Below are positions 10,473 through 24,439 of a DNA stretch of 64,000 nucleotides, in pieces. A program made the translations under genes and the position numbers. The notes beneath the pieces were generated by a model, which saw only the letters and a program-made list of their open reading frames with translations, was not told where the DNA came from and made no database searches. The first letter of the stretch is position 1. Every line of letters starts with the position of its first letter. This stretch comes from Aspidapion aeneum (Eukaryota; Arthropoda; Insecta; Coleoptera; Brentidae), in the NCBI GenBank assembly GCA_963576565.1, contig OY755038.1, positions 174,327,287 through 174,391,286 of the forward strand. The letters are read 5' to 3'.

Positions 10473-12374
10473 ATGGCCTTATTGGGATTGACAATCTCAA
10501 AATTTTGCAAGCTAATCTTGATTTTAACTCTGGAATTCTCGCTACACCATATGCAAAGGTCAAGTTACAATTTTATAAAACCAAGTCACAAATAAATAAT
10601 TGTATTACAATACCACCTCGTGTTCATCAGGTAATAAGAGTACCTGTAAACGTAAAAAATGGTGAGATAATTATCCCATATCAAAAAATACACAATTGTG
10701 AAATCCCAGAATGTTTAACCTTAGCTAAAAATGGTTTTGCCTTGACTACAATCCTAAATAATACATGTGAAAGCGTAACTATGGATTTTTCTTTACCATT
10801 TGAAGTAGAAAAATGGAACCGCAAAGAAATTGAAGAAATCAATTTTAATAATATTGTTGACACGCAGGAAACAAAATTGGACTTTTCAAAATTTCGTTTA
10901 AACCATTTAAATTCGGAGGAAAAAAATCATTTTTTGACACCAATAAATAACTTTTCAGATGATCAAGAAAATACGCCACTTACATTTACTAACAAAATAA
11001 AACATAATATACGGACCACTGATGAAATACCAGTCTACAAAAAATCGTATCCATTACCCTTTGCTCACAAAAAAGAAGTAGAAAAACAAATGAAACAGTT
11101 ACTTGATCAAAAAATTATTAGACCGAGCACTTCTCCTTGGAACTCTCCATTATGGGTGGTCCCAAAAAAGATGGACGCTTCAGGGGAACAACAGTATAGA
11201 GCTGTTCTTGACTTCAGGTCATTGAACTCTAAACCTGTAGATGACCGTTATCCCCTTCCTAACGTCACTTATCTCCTTGATAAACTTGGAAAATGTCAAT
11301 ATTTCTCAACCTTAGATTTGGCAAGTGGGTTTCACCAAATTGAGATGTCAGAAAAAGATATCGAAAAAACCGCCTTTAGTACAGAAAACGGCCATTTTGA
11401 ATTTCAGAGAATGCCGTTTGGCTTAAAGAACGCCCCCGCCACTTTTCAAAGAGTGATGGATAATGTTTTAAGAGGCATCCAGAATGAAATGTGCTTGGTA
11501 TATCAAGATGACATAATTATTTTTAGTACGTCACTACAAGAACACACACTAAGAGCTGTTTTTTAACGGCTGCGCGAATCAAACTTTAAAATACAGTTAA
11601 AAAAATCAGAATTTCTAAAGAAAGAAGTCGCCTATTTAGGCTATGTGGTGACCCCAGATGGAGTAAAACCCAATGAGGATAAAATCCGTTCCATTCTTGA
11701 TTGGCCAGTTCCCTCTACCCAGAAACAGATACGCGAATTTCTCGGCCTTCTCGGATATTATAGGCGATTTATACGGGACTTTGCCCGAATCACAAAACCT
11801 TTCACTAGATGCTTAAAAAAAGGCGCAAAAATTGTTCATAATGAATAATTTTTAACTTGTTTTGACACATGCAAAAAACTTCTTACAAACGATCCTATAT
11901 TACAATATCCAGACTTTAGCAAACCATTCAACCTGGCCACCGATTCTTCAAGCTTCGCACTAGGTGCAGTTCTTTCGCAAGGGCCCATTGGCCAAGACCT
12001 TCCCGTTGCACACGCTTCGCGTACCCTTAATGACAGAGGCGAAACTGAGCACAATTGAACGTGAATTGTTAGCTATCGTTTGGGCAACCAAATATTTTCA
12101 GCCATACCTCTTTGGACGTCCCTTTTTCATTATCACGGACCACAAGCCCCTCCAGTGGCTTCATTCGATAAAAGACCCTTCTTCCAAATTGCTCAGATGG
12201 CGTTTAAAGTTAGAAGAATATAGTTATTCTTTAATCCACAGATCTGGAAAATTAAATTCTAACGCGGACGCACTTTCAAGAATAGAATTACATGTATCAG
12301 ACACCGACAATCTGGACCAAATATCACACATCGCACAGGTAGACGCCATGTCAACCAATTCGACAGGATTTTGA
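10469..12374 (+). pseudogene. Gypsy reverse transcriptase and RNase H, broken
   Basis: RT blocks appear in order: IIRPSTSPWNSPLWVVPKK, RAVLDFRSLNSK, YFSTLDLASGFHQIEM (first catalytic D), FQRMPFGLKNAPATFQR and VYQDDIIIFS (catalytic DD). The connection domain has IREFLGLLGYYRRFIRDFA. The RNase H part starts FNLATDSSSFALGAVLSQ and ends with a chromodomain-free KLNSNADALSRIE. Breaks: an in-frame TAA at 11564-11566 (frame resumes at once), an in-frame TAA at 11846-11848, and a frameshift near 12045. The frame ends at 12374 shortly before the nested insertion. This enzyme would copy the element's RNA into DNA; this copy cannot. Confidence 0.9.
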
Positions 12375-12751
12375 GCAACAAGTAGATAAGACCATCACAC
12401 AGAAAATACTCTGCCAATATATGGGCCCCTAAGCTCACACTAGGTACTATTATAGTGTACGTGTGAGCTAATATAACTAAAACCTGAAATATATTTTATT
12501 CAACTCCACACTAAATAACCTTTTGTTTGACTTAAACCATGTTTTGACTTAAACACAAATTTTTGAAATCCACCCCCACCCTTAAAAAAAACAAAAACTA
12601 AAATGTATTTTGTTAAACTCCAGACTCAATTACCTTTCGTTTGATATCACACACGCCATATTTTTACATAAACTCTAATTTTTGAAATCCCCACCCTTTT
12701 ATTTTGCTTGTGTTCGGTGGACCCAGCCTAGGTATCAAATTTCATTGAAAT

Positions 12752-12881
12752 CGAACCGAACCGAACCGAACCGAACCGAACCGAACCGAACCGAACCGAA
12801 CCGAACCGAACCGAACCGAACCGAACCGAACCGAACCGAACCGAACCGAACCGAACCGAACCGAACCGAACCGAACCGAAC
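12752..12881. repeat. (CGAAC)n pentanucleotide tract
   Basis: About 26 perfect copies of a 5-bp unit (130 bp), running straight into the CAGA tract. It follows AAATTTCATTGAAAT, the place where related repeats have a non-repeated AAATCGG-type segment. Confidence 0.95.
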
Positions 12882-14726
<1,845 letters not shown>

Positions 14727-14879
14727 GGCGCAACAAAAAAGTTTCAAAATCATCTGAAACGCAAAGATATATAAAAAATTTTGAAATCGGAGCAACTTTT
14801 TTTTTCTCGAAAAAATTAGGATTACCATAGCTCACACTACTATAGTATAGTATATGTGTGAGCTAAAAACAGCAAATAG

Positions 14880-16202
14880 ACCAAACCCAAATAACGACGA
14901 TGATATCACTATACATACTAATACCGACGAAGACCCTATCGTGGGGATTCCAACAATAGAAACAGCCGTAAACTATGGGGCCAACCAAATAATTTTTTCT
15001 AAAGTATTGCACTCTCCTGTAAAACCAAAATTACAATACTTTTTTCGACAAAAAGAAGGTATTTATTTCAAATATCACAGATTAATTTTGAAAATGACAT
15101 TATTAATTTCATAAAAGAAAATGTTTTGCCGAACAAACTTTATTATTTATATTTCCAGGAACCTGACCCCTTTGAGCCGTTTTGCGAAGTCGTCAGAAAG
15201 AATTTTAAATATCCCACATTACGCTTTAAGAAATGTACAATCAAGTTACTAGACGTTACCGAAAAAAATGACATTCCAGAAATTATAAAAAACTATCATG
15301 AAGGAAAAAGCAATCACCGGGGCATTGACGAAACAGATTATAAAATAAAAATAAAATATTACTGGCCAAATCTTAAAAGTTCCGTTCAAACATACACAAA
15401 TCAATGTGAAATTTGCCAGATTAGCAAGTACGAACGACACCCGGTTAAAGTAAAAATGAATATTATCCCTACCCCAACTAAACCTTTTGAAATCCTATAC
15501 ATCGACACTTATACCGCGGAACATAATAAATTTTTAACAGTAATAGATAGCTTTTCTAAATATGCTCACGCATACTATCTCAAAACACTCTGATATCGCC
15601 GACAAATTATTGAATTTTTCTCACATCACGGCGTACTAAACCTTTTAGTTAATTTTGACAACGGTTCAGAGTTTAAAAATAGCGTAATTACTGAACTGAT
15701 TCAAATGGGAGTATTGAACGGTTTCACTCAACACTGGCAGAACATATTTGTCTTTTAAATAATCAAGGATTTTTGAAAAAACCTATTACAAACAAAATTT
15801 CCTACGCGGTCCTGGCCTATAACCATACTATACATTCAGTAACAAAAATGAAGCCTATGGACATTGTAAACGGTCATATCTCGTCAGACGACCCTTTCGA
15901 CTAAAATTTAGACCATATTCTCATGAGTAACTATGTTAAAATCTAAATTACTGTACTCAAAAATTAACGAAAAACTAGCCCAATTCAAAACGACTTTAAT
16001 CACTAAATTAAACAAAAAACGCGATGATCCTATCTTATTTCAACCCAATCAAGAAGTATATATATACGTAAACATGAACGGAAAAAACACAACGGTGCCA
16101 GTAAACCCAGCAAGTAAAACAATATCAACAAACTCCCACGGAAAAATTCATATGTCTAATTTAAAAAGACCGCTAATTAAAAATAAATATGACTTTGGGT
16201 AA
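14880..16202 (+). pseudogene. Gypsy integrase region, broken
   Basis: Continues the gypsy pol after the nested insertion. 15126-15593 carries the zinc-binding HHCC part (HEGKSNHRGID, then CEICQISKYE) and the first catalytic Asp in LYIDTYTAEHNKFLTVIDSF. The stop near 15592 is followed by the second catalytic Asp region (NFDNGSEFKNS, near 15655) and, in another frame, the Glu region (VERFHST, near 15715). A C-terminal piece at 15933-16202 ends NLKRPLIKNKYDFG. At least three frames are needed, so it is inactive. It would insert the DNA copy into chromosomes. Confidence 0.85.
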
Positions 16203-16289
16203 CTTTTATCTTTGGGTTTTGTATTTCAGGTTCGGCCTTGCTTCGGGTCTTGAGGATGAAATGATAATAAAAAAAACTGGATAATAAGC

Positions 16290-17951
16290 CTGGAATAATA
16301 CCAATAAAATTAGGAACTGCAAAAAAATAGAATATACCTACTTCATTACTTTGATTTAGACCCCATACTGTGGGAAACCAATAAATTAAACTTAAAAGTA
16401 AATAATATCACGACTTTAATAGATAGCCATACTGGATAATCCAACGATACACAGAATTACCTAAAACTTTTAAAAATATTACAAACCAGGATCGATACCA
16501 AAATATCAGAAATTTTGCCTCATCCCAAACGATTAAGACGTGGGATGATTAACATGTTAGGGTCTGTATTTAAGGCTGTTACAGGCAATTTAGAAGCATC
16601 GGATGGCGAGTACTATGAAAAAATGATTCATGAGTTACAAAATAATTAGAAAACATTGTCGACGACAATTTTAAAACAGAATTCCTTATCGATTAGTGTT
16701 ATTTCTAAATTCAATCAAACGGTTCAACAAATAATTCAAAATGAAAAAGTCCAAAATCAATCAGATTGCTTCAATTGTTAAAAATTCTGGCTACAGAGAA
16801 AATTCCCTTTTTATCAAAGATATTTTGCTTCAACTTATAAACTCCTATGAAATTATTCAATCAATCTTGCAAGATGTTGAAAATTCAATTACATTTTCTA
16901 AATGCATTCAAGTATAATAAAGTTAACTAATTTTCACAAAGAATTATTGTTTTGCAAGAAAAAGTAGGAGAACAACAAATGTTATTAACTGTTACTCTTC
17001 AAAATGTATTTTTTTATGAAAAATTTATCACTTTAGACTGTTTTATTCTAAATAATAAAATTACTTATCTCCTACACATTCCAATCACATCTAAAGACAT
17101 TTTTGACTACTTTCATTTATATCCCGTGCCAATACAATTTGAGAGCAGTTGGTTTAAAGTTGTTTTCCCGGGAAGAATTTTTTTGATAAAAAACAAACTG
17201 CAACATGCATACTATCAAGAACCATGCGCAGAAATAACCATATATTTGTATATTTGCAAAAAAGAAGACTTCAAACAGCGAACCCGATAGTCCTTGGGAA
17301 ATTTCATTAATTGACTCCAGCATGCTCCTAAATCAGCCAACCACCTGCCAGAAAACACAAATTAAATTAGCCACACCAATCATTCACCAACTAGAGAAAT
17401 CAAACCAATGGATATTTGTTCTTCCAAATAAAGAAAACGCTAAAACTTCCTGTTAACATCAAGAAGAAGTACACACACTTTTGGGAACATACCTTATCAG
17501 ACTGCCAAACAACTGCCTATTTCAGATCAACCGACAAATTTTTACGAACAACAACAAAACAACAGCAGCAATAGTTCAGCCGTATATCTTTCCTGATATA
17601 CAAGATGCACCAACTGTTATACATCCGTTGGACCTATCAAACAGTATAAAAGATATTGACTTAGATAGCTTAAACAACCTAAAAAGAGAAATTCAAGAAA
17701 ACTATCCGCACATCGAAACATCAAGCATTTATCATGTACCCAGTATATGGACATTACTTGTATATGTAATACTTACACTTATATGTTTATACTTATTCTA
17801 TAAGCAAGTACGGAAATGCAAACAATTCAAAAACACAAATCCAGTTGTAATTCAAATGCAAACTCCACAAGACAGCATTAACATCATTTCTTCACAATTA
17901 AAACAATGTGAGCAGAAAATTGATCCGGCCAGCATCCACCTGCCCCTGTAA
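16290..17951 (+). pseudogene. Env-like third gene of the gypsy element, degraded
   Basis: A glycoprotein-like gene as in errantiviruses, now interrupted by many stops. Near 16515-16650 there is a basic cleavage-like motif (RLRRGM) followed by a hydrophobic stretch, the layout of the insect-retrovirus/baculovirus F-type fusion protein. 16952-17290 and 17481-17951 are the longest open pieces. The last has a single hydrophobic span (about residues 90-112, TLLVYVILTLICLYLFY) then a basic tail, fitting a C-terminal membrane anchor. Stop at 17949-17951 just before the polypurine tract. It cannot be expressed whole; described only. Confidence 0.7.
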
Positions 17952-17961
17952 AGTCTAATTT

Positions 17962-17972
17962 TGGAGTGGAGG
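17962..17972 (+). promoter_or_regulatory. Gypsy polypurine tract
   Basis: GGAGTGGAGG lies immediately before the 3' LTR start (AGTTAT at 17973), the expected plus-strand priming site for reverse transcription. Confidence 0.7.
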
Positions 17973-18181
17973 AGTTATACGACCGACGTCAAACTTACCT
18001 GGAATCATCTAGAGAAACCCGACTACCTCTAAACCTACCGGAGATGAGGAGTTGCATTTCAGTTCATTTGATGTAATCGTTTCTACTTTTAGTATTCTTA
18101 AGTCTAATATTGTACTCGCATCAATAAAATATAGACTTATTATAAAGCATAAACTCGAAGTGGTTGTTCGATTACTTAATT
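17973..18181 (+). repeat. Gypsy 3' LTR
   Basis: Matches the 5' LTR from AGTTATACGACCGACGTC to GCATCAATAAA with scattered substitutions. The remaining ~55 bp (TATAGACTTATTATAAAGC and on to TTACTTAATT) aligns poorly with the 5' LTR. Followed by the target repeat CACT. Confidence 0.8.
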
Positions 18182-18472
18182 CACTCCAAGTAAACTCCAT
18201 GCCATATCAACCTTGAAAACAGTTTTTTTGTAAATATCTCATAAACAAAAGCCCCTACAAAGTTTTTGGTCATTACACAAATTTTTGAAAAGTATATGGG
18301 CTACTATATTCCGAAAACCGCCTATTGATGTGACGCTCTGGTTAAAAATTAGCAATTTTTAAATTTTTTAACTTAGGATTGATGCATTTTGCAGTGTCGA
18401 GCTGTATTTTACCTGAAAATTTTATTAAAATCGGTTCATCGGTTTAGGAGCTATCGTATTATGGACATATAT

Positions 18473-18505
<33 letters not shown>

Positions 18506-18631
18506 TCACGACAATATTGCTAGGATAGGTCAAAATACATCCAAATAACACATTTTCGGCGTCATCTCAAAATAAAAATGTATTTGAAACTAATACCTTC
18601 TCTAGTCATTGCTGCGCGGGCTAGGAAGGTA
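18182..18631 (-). repeat. A-family repeat copy A2, part 2
   Basis: Continues copy A2 beyond the gypsy insertion: CCTTGAAAACAG (matching TGTTTTCAAGG of A1 in reverse), a (CA)n tract at 18478-18501, GGTCAAAATACATCC and CTTCTCTAGTCATTGCTGCG, ending GGCTAGGAAGGT. It lies opposite to A1, so A1 and A2 form a tail-to-tail pair before the gypsy inserted. Confidence 0.8.
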
Positions 18632-19262
18632 ATTAATAACTTTTAACCTTTTAACCACATACTCAAACGCTGTTTGAAAGACAAAGCCATTATCTTAAGT
18701 TGACGTAGCCACTTGTTTCGCGTTTTCTAAAACAAATTATAAGGTATACATCTAGAGGTGAGTAATAATGAGTGTTTGAGCGACTTACCTTAATCCATCC
18801 AAGACATACGTTGGGGTTTGTTTGAAATCCAACATATAAATAAATATTACAAATATTTATGTGGACGGATTACTAGACTTTAAAATAGTTAGCTGACATA
18901 TATCCCATAAAAAACTAAACACCAGTGCAGCATAATATGCTCGACGTTCTGGTGACATTTCTGTATGAATGTTTTTTTGGGAGTTTGCATCACTGAAATA
19001 GAAGCAGCGCTTCATCTTTTGACAAGTTTGAATTAAGTTCGCTGGAGATCGCCGGTTCGGATCGTTCGGATTCTTGAGATTTCATTCAGTTAGCTATCGT
19101 TTTTCTAATTGTTTCAAGTTTAATTTTTCGTTTATATAAATGTAATTTTTCGGGATTTTACCAAAACTTTTGTTTGTATGTGTATAGTAGCACTCCGACG
19201 AAAGTGTAAGTGTATAAATAGGTATGGTGATACCAAGGGTGGTTCTGGAGCCAAATTCTGAG
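18632..19262. other. No gene seen
   Basis: AT-rich sequence; no repeats or convincing open frames noticed. Confidence 0.5.
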
Positions 19263-20086
19263 GGGCTCATATGATAAAAGCCCAAAGGAAAGATCCTCAT
19301 AGGGAAAGAGCGCACACGTCAAAAAGCTCACGTGGATAAAAGGGCACACTGAAAAAGCGCACACGGAAAATAGCGCATATAGCAATATATAGGTTATTAA
19401 ACCATTTCGTCACAAAAAAGACGAGAGTATTTATAATAAAATTTCATTAAATTTGAAAAAATAATAACATATTTGTGTTTTAAAAAACTTAAAATTTTGA
19501 AAATCTATGAAAGCTTACACCGGCACACGAAATAAAAAATTGTACGTCTGATCAGACCTACCTTCGGTGTGCTGAATCCGAATGCGGAATTCATTTTGAC
19601 CGCACACCATAAAACTTCGAGAACATTAAATAAAAAAAATTTTCGCGCATACAAAATAAGTTGCATAACACTCTGAAAATTGCAGTTATGAAAATGTGTA
19701 CAAAAACGATGAATGATGTAAATGTGTATTTATAAAGTAGTTCTGCGCAGTGGTCAAATAGTCTCTGATTTTTTTTTAATAAGTTTATTCATATCTAGAG
19801 ACCCTGTATGTATGACATATTTTGATATTTCTTTAAAATATCTCATACATACAGGGTCTCTAGACTTATCTAGTAAAATGTAAAATTTTTATTTGTTGAC
19901 AACATTTAGATAGCTCACGGGAATAAATAAAACACATATGGACACACACATAGACATACTAGGTAGGTCTCGTCAAATGTACAGACGACTTCTGTCCGTT
20001 TTTTTCGCGGGCGATGTTTTTCGTATGCACTTTTTTCCTTTGTGCATATTTCTTTTGCGTTTTTTTCCTATGCGCTTATTATCGGA
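19263..20086. mobile_element. Fold-back-like element with ~16-bp terminal units
   Basis: Left arm 19290-19392 is about five degenerate 15-17 bp units with core GAAAAAGCGCACACG. Right arm 19999-20086, read in reverse complement, is about five units of the same kind (GAAAAAAACGCAAAAG, GAAAAAAGTGCATACG). The two arms are therefore inverted arrays of one unit around ~600 bp that includes the 71-bp hairpin at 19794. No transposase gene. Ends are approximate and no target duplication was identified. Confidence 0.5.
19794..19864. mobile_element. 71-bp near-perfect hairpin (miniature inverted repeat)
   Basis: TCTAGAGACCCTGTATGTATG at the left pairs with CATACATACAGGGTCTCTAGA at the right around a ~29-bp AT-rich middle that is itself partly self-complementary (ATATTTTGATAT, AAAATAT). 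The same terminal words bound the element at 20673-21366, so this looks like its smallest derivative. Confidence 0.75.
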
Positions 20087-20672
20087 AGTCTAATAAAGCC
20101 AACAAAAATATTTTTCTTAGCCTTCAACTTGCCTCTAGCAGCTACCAGCCTTTATACATAATATATTTTTTTCGAGCTCTGGGGGGGTCATTAGTCAAAA
20201 GATACAGCAAATTGAAATTTTTAACCAGATTTATCAATTATCACAAATACAAAAAAAAATCTTATTATTTGAGGTCTTTTTGATGCATAAAATTTTGTGG
20301 CAAAAAAGATTCTTAAATATTAAACCAACCTTACCAACCAACCTAATACATCGACCTAATACCCAACCTTTGTAATGGATAACTCAAATTTATCAACACC
20401 CATTATTCAAGTTTCGAACTGTTGTTTTCTTAGAGCATTGAATTAATTTAGTTAAAGTCTCGTTGCTTTTGATAGATATAACATTAAAAAAAGAGTACTA
20501 AGGCTGCAAAACAAAAAAGACGCTATTGTATGAAAAAAGCATTCCTTTCAATCCTAAAAACAGAGATTGTCTTAAAAAATTACTAAAGAAAAACTTTAAT
20601 AAAGTACAATTACAACGCTGCAAGCATCCCAGGATACTATGAGCACTAATCCATGTCGCAATTATTTTACCC
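20087..20672. other. No gene seen
   Basis: AT-rich DNA with short direct repeats of CCAACCTTACCAACC type at 20325-20370. Nothing coding recognised. Confidence 0.5.
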
Positions 20673-21366
20673 TAGAATCCCTGTATGTTGACATATTTGG
20701 ATATATAATCAGGGCTATCAAAATGGACGGGCCACGATCCTCCACTTTGTTGACGTCACATCCGGGGCTGATTTTTTTTTGATGGTCACGTTACGACACA
20801 GCTGATTGTCTTTAAAATATTGAAGTTGGAATGACGGTTCATGGATATTTGATTTTTTTTTTAATAAAGCCGTTTTTGAGATTGTTTTTACTTTATTCTG
20901 GCAGAACAATTTTTTTAAAATGTATAGTAAGCCCTAATTTTTCATAGCCGCTTCGTTAGCTCACACAAAAATTAAGTTTAAAGCAGAAGCGAATGTGACA
21001 ATCACATATGACAAAGTCAAGTACATGTCAAATATAACAGTTGGCATGTGGTACATGGCGGGTAATTTGAATTCAAAATAAGGAATGCTAAATCTTGAAG
21101 ATTTTAACCTTTTAATCATGTTGCTTCCTTACAAACCTTTGGTGAAATATCGGGATGGTGTCTGAGAATATTTCACTGAAATGTTGCGGAAATCTGTAGT
21201 GCCATTTTGAAAATATCATAAAAAAACTTCTGACCTCCCATAAGACCCAATGTAAAATTCAGCCCCGGGAGAACAGCTGATTTTTTCAGGGTCGTGGCCT
21301 CTATTTTTGTGTTGGCCTTGATATAATATATCCAAATATGTCCAAATATGACATACAGGGACTCTA
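20673..21366. mobile_element. Palindromic MITE split by a second MITE
   Basis: The left arm TAGAATCCCTGTATG...ACATATTTGGATATAT and the right arm, in reverse complement TAGAGTCCCTGTATG...CATATTTGGATATAT, form one ~80-bp palindromic element once the 611-bp insertion and one 7-bp repeat are removed. It belongs to the same family as the hairpin at 19794-19864. Confidence 0.75.
20710..21320. mobile_element. hAT/P-like MITE, copy 2 (611 bp)
   Basis: Near-identical to copy 1 at 1618-2227, same orientation, starting CAGGGCTATCAAAA and ending GTTGGCCTTG. The flanking 7-bp repeat is ATATAAT (20703-20709 and 21321-21327). It sits at the centre of the palindromic element listed above. Confidence 0.88.
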
Positions 21367-22739
21367 CTTTACCCTACCAGAATATTTTACAAATACTGTC
21401 GGGGAAAAAGTAGAAACCCATGTATATTCCATCTACAAAATGCAGTGCAGCTAGGACTAGAGAAATTTTGTTCCCGCATGCTTTTACTGATTGCGATTGA
21501 ACATCAGAGGCACTTTGGAGAGGTCAGTTAGGATTTATAAAGCTTTACCAAGCATACCCTTAAATCCGAAAACCAGCTAAAGTGTTTTACAATCCCCGCT
21601 CTTTGCACGCTACCTGCTAAAATCGTATAACTCTCCGGCAAATGAAAGTTCCCTAAATGCTTACAGATTTTTCTATTTTATAAAATCAGAGGCAAATAAG
21701 AAGCTATTGACTTAAAAAAAAGTTCTTGGATGCAGCAGAAACCCCAGAAAGGAAGATAAACAAAATAATTATAATTATATTAATTGCAAACATTTTTAAA
21801 TCACCTTAATCCAAATATTACTCTGATCTATTATCGCATCTCCAAGTGTGTTAACGACCAAACAACATTAACTTAAAACATATTATCAAGTAGCTACAGC
21901 TTTGGGTAGCAAATTAGCTAGTTCCAAAACTATGTGGTTGAGAGTATAAAGCAAACTGTATAGTTCCAGCATTCACCAAATATTCAGTGGCATCAAAAAA
22001 ATTTACACATGATTTTTTGTAGATGCGTAACTGACTACAGCAACAAAAAAAAATCCATTTAATTGTTCCATTTATGCCTTAATTGTCAGAGAAAATTTTT
22101 AAAGGATGTGTACATTTTAATCAATCATAATGAAGATGAAGAAGTCGAGCCAGAGAGTCTGATCAGGGCCGACTTCTTGATGTCGTGGCCCAAAGCAGTT
22201 CTGCACTTTCTTGAAATAACCTTCACTAAAATTGGGCTGAACAGTGTGTATACTGCCTGCGGTATTTTTAAACCATTATATTTATATAATTTTCTAGATT
22301 TATTTAACCAACCTACAGATTGCGGAATCAATTTTTGTTAGTATTTATGTTTCCTTAAATAAACCTATATTTTTTTTAGTCAAAATTCTTTTATTTCTTA
22401 AAAACGTGATGGCCCCTATTATTCTGTGGAATAGACAGCTCTGAAATATGAATTTATTTTTGTTTAGTTTGCGCGAAATGATTTACCGGCTTGTTTATTT
22501 GAGATTTTTTAAAGTTATTTTTATGAAGTTAAAAACTTGCAACTACCTAATTTAAATAATACCTATGTTATCTAAGGACACTCATCGTAGAGGTAGCTCT
22601 ATACAAAGCGAAGCCTGACATTGATTTTCTATTTTTTGGTTAGTATTTATGTTATGTTTTGCTCGGTTTCGCATTGGCGGCTTTTTTTAATAAGACACCA
22701 GTGTCATTTCTTCTCTCCCAGGAGTGGTCGGGTAGTGTC
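21367..22739. other. No recognised gene
   Basis: Mostly AT-rich. A 92-codon plus-strand frame at 22063-22341 contains an acidic stretch (NHNEDEEVEPES) but matches no family I know and has no supporting context. Left uncalled. Confidence 0.45.
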
Positions 22740-23200
22740 GGATTTCTACCGACTCAACCCTCGATTTTGACTTCAACCTGCCTGGCGTTAAGCCACAGTC
22801 AATGCACTGCAGCCATTACTGGCTTATTGTACTTCATTAGTTTCGGCCCAGTACAAGTTTGTACAGGTCTTTAATCGAGTAGTCTCCAGTTGCAATTAGG
22901 TCTAAATCAGCTTTCCCAAATATTGAGTGCCTTTTGCGACATAGGGCCTCGCATTGGTGGTCTACTACATGTTCTACTGTTTCCGGTTCCTGATTGCATA
23001 GTCTGTGTGTGAACATTAACCGCCAAATGGTCGGTCATAATTCCCTTTATAGTTCTCAGTTGCATCCTACTGCAACTGAGCAGCTCTTTTGTGAATTTAA
23101 CATTCAGTCTTTTGATAACGATTTTGCTGTGTATTTCCGTCGACCATTACCCCTTCCCCCTAGATTTTGGCACAGATCCACCCTTGCGAACTGACTAATT
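22740..23200 (-). pseudogene. LINE ORF2 C-terminal fragment (R1/I/LOA-like)
   Basis: Minus-strand frames give LRTIKGIMTDHLAVNV, then after a one-base shift FTHRLCNQEPETVEHVV followed by a C-x4-C region and IFGKADLDLI. The G-x-(M/L)-T-x-H-x3-N then C-N-x-E-P-E-T-V-E-H layout is the C-terminal zinc-finger end of R1, I or LOA-type LINEs, just after the RNase H domain. Translation stops at a double stop near 22850. Everything upstream (endonuclease, RT) is absent or unrecognisable. The call rests on one well-matching segment of ~60 residues. Confidence 0.6.
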
Positions 23201-23697
23201 ATGGGGCCCTTACCCTGATTTATAAAGTGACATTCCGCGTTAACGTTAACGGTTCACAGTTCGTACATGCCATTATTGCATTTATAGGCTACCATTGTCC
23301 GTTCGGTCATAATAACCTTAAAAGTTTTTTTTTCTTGCAGATTTTTTTTATTTAAAATGGAGCCTCTAACTTGTTCTGGCTTAGCTTTTGTCATAAAGAA
23401 AAAAAATGATAATAAAAATAAAAAAATTAACTGACTAAGTATGAAAAACTAGGCGCCTACAACGACGCTTTTTTTTATTTTTCAATTTTTTCTGTGGCGC
23501 TTTTTTTCCAATAACTACCCAATTTTGCTGAAAAGTTCCTATGTTATCTAAAATTTTGACCTGCTTCGAAATTTTTTAAAATTTTCTAGTAATTTCTTTA
23601 TATTCCTGGATAAATTTTTGTTATGCGGTGCGGTACTGTATTTTTTTTCAATTTTCGCCTGCCGCCGTATCATTTTTCCGTTTTACTTACTATTAAA
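23201..23697. other. No gene seen
   Basis: AT-rich with long A and T runs near 23395-23470 and 23640. No open frames of interest. Confidence 0.5.
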
Positions 23698-24122
23698 AAA
23701 TAAATGGATCTATGACAGATCTAATACCTTCCTAGCTAGCCAAACCTTATATCCATGCAATGCTCCGTTAAAAAGTTAGTTTAAGTGTCAAAAACCTATC
23801 ATTAGCATTAATGGATTTTTGCCAAAATCTAAACAGCTCGTTAGAGTGTTCAACACTTTTTTTCTTAAAAATTTTATGAGAATCGGTTAAGCTTTAGGAG
23901 CTACCGTATTACGGACAGAAAAAAATACACACACACACAGACAGACATTACGACGATATTGCTAGGATAGGTCAAAATACACCCAAATAACATATTTTCA
24001 GCGTTATCTCAAAAACAACATTTTCGTCTAAAACAATACCTTCTCTAGCCGTCGACTCTCAAAAACAACATTTTCGTCTAAAATAATACCTTCTCAGGCC
24101 ATTGCTGTGCGGGCTAGGAAGG
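23698..24122 (-). repeat. A-family repeat copy C
   Basis: Minus-strand copy of the A family: TACCTTCCTAGCCCGCACAG at its start (24122 downward), the GTGTTATTTGGGTGTATTTT region near 23985, a short TG/CAGA tract near 23930, and CTAGGAAGGTATTAGATC at the far end. It has an internal 50-bp tandem duplication. Confidence 0.7.
24007..24106. repeat. Two tandem 50-bp units inside A-family copy C
   Basis: TCTCAAAAACAACATTTTCG begins at 24007 and again at 24057; the two units differ by a few bases. Confidence 0.85.
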
Positions 24123-24439
24123 TAAAAAGTGCGATATTTTCTGAAAAGTTCTTAATTTTTCTCAAATTTCTGCTTGCTTGAAAAAGACGTAATATTTTTC
24201 TAAAATTTTTGTTTATTGGGCAATTTTGTCAATTTTTGAGTAGTGTTAAGGCAACTTCTGCTCCCCCTCCGTCCCTCCTGTAGTAGTATATTTCGCATTA
24301 TATAGGTTAAATGTGGGGCTTAGGCCCTCCAAACTGGCCAAAGTAATTGCGCCCTGATCATACGTAAAAAAAAATTAAATTAGAAAAACATTTAGCTGCC
24401 AGGAAAAAGTACAGATGGCTCAATGGTATTTCGGGGGAA

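Noticed and set aside
16290..17951. An active endogenous retrovirus envelope
   Set aside because: The reading frame is broken by many stops and shifts; only remnants of the domain layout remain.
22063..22341. 92-codon plus-strand frame as a host gene
   Set aside because: No domain, no conserved motif, no splice or promoter context; length is within chance for this window.
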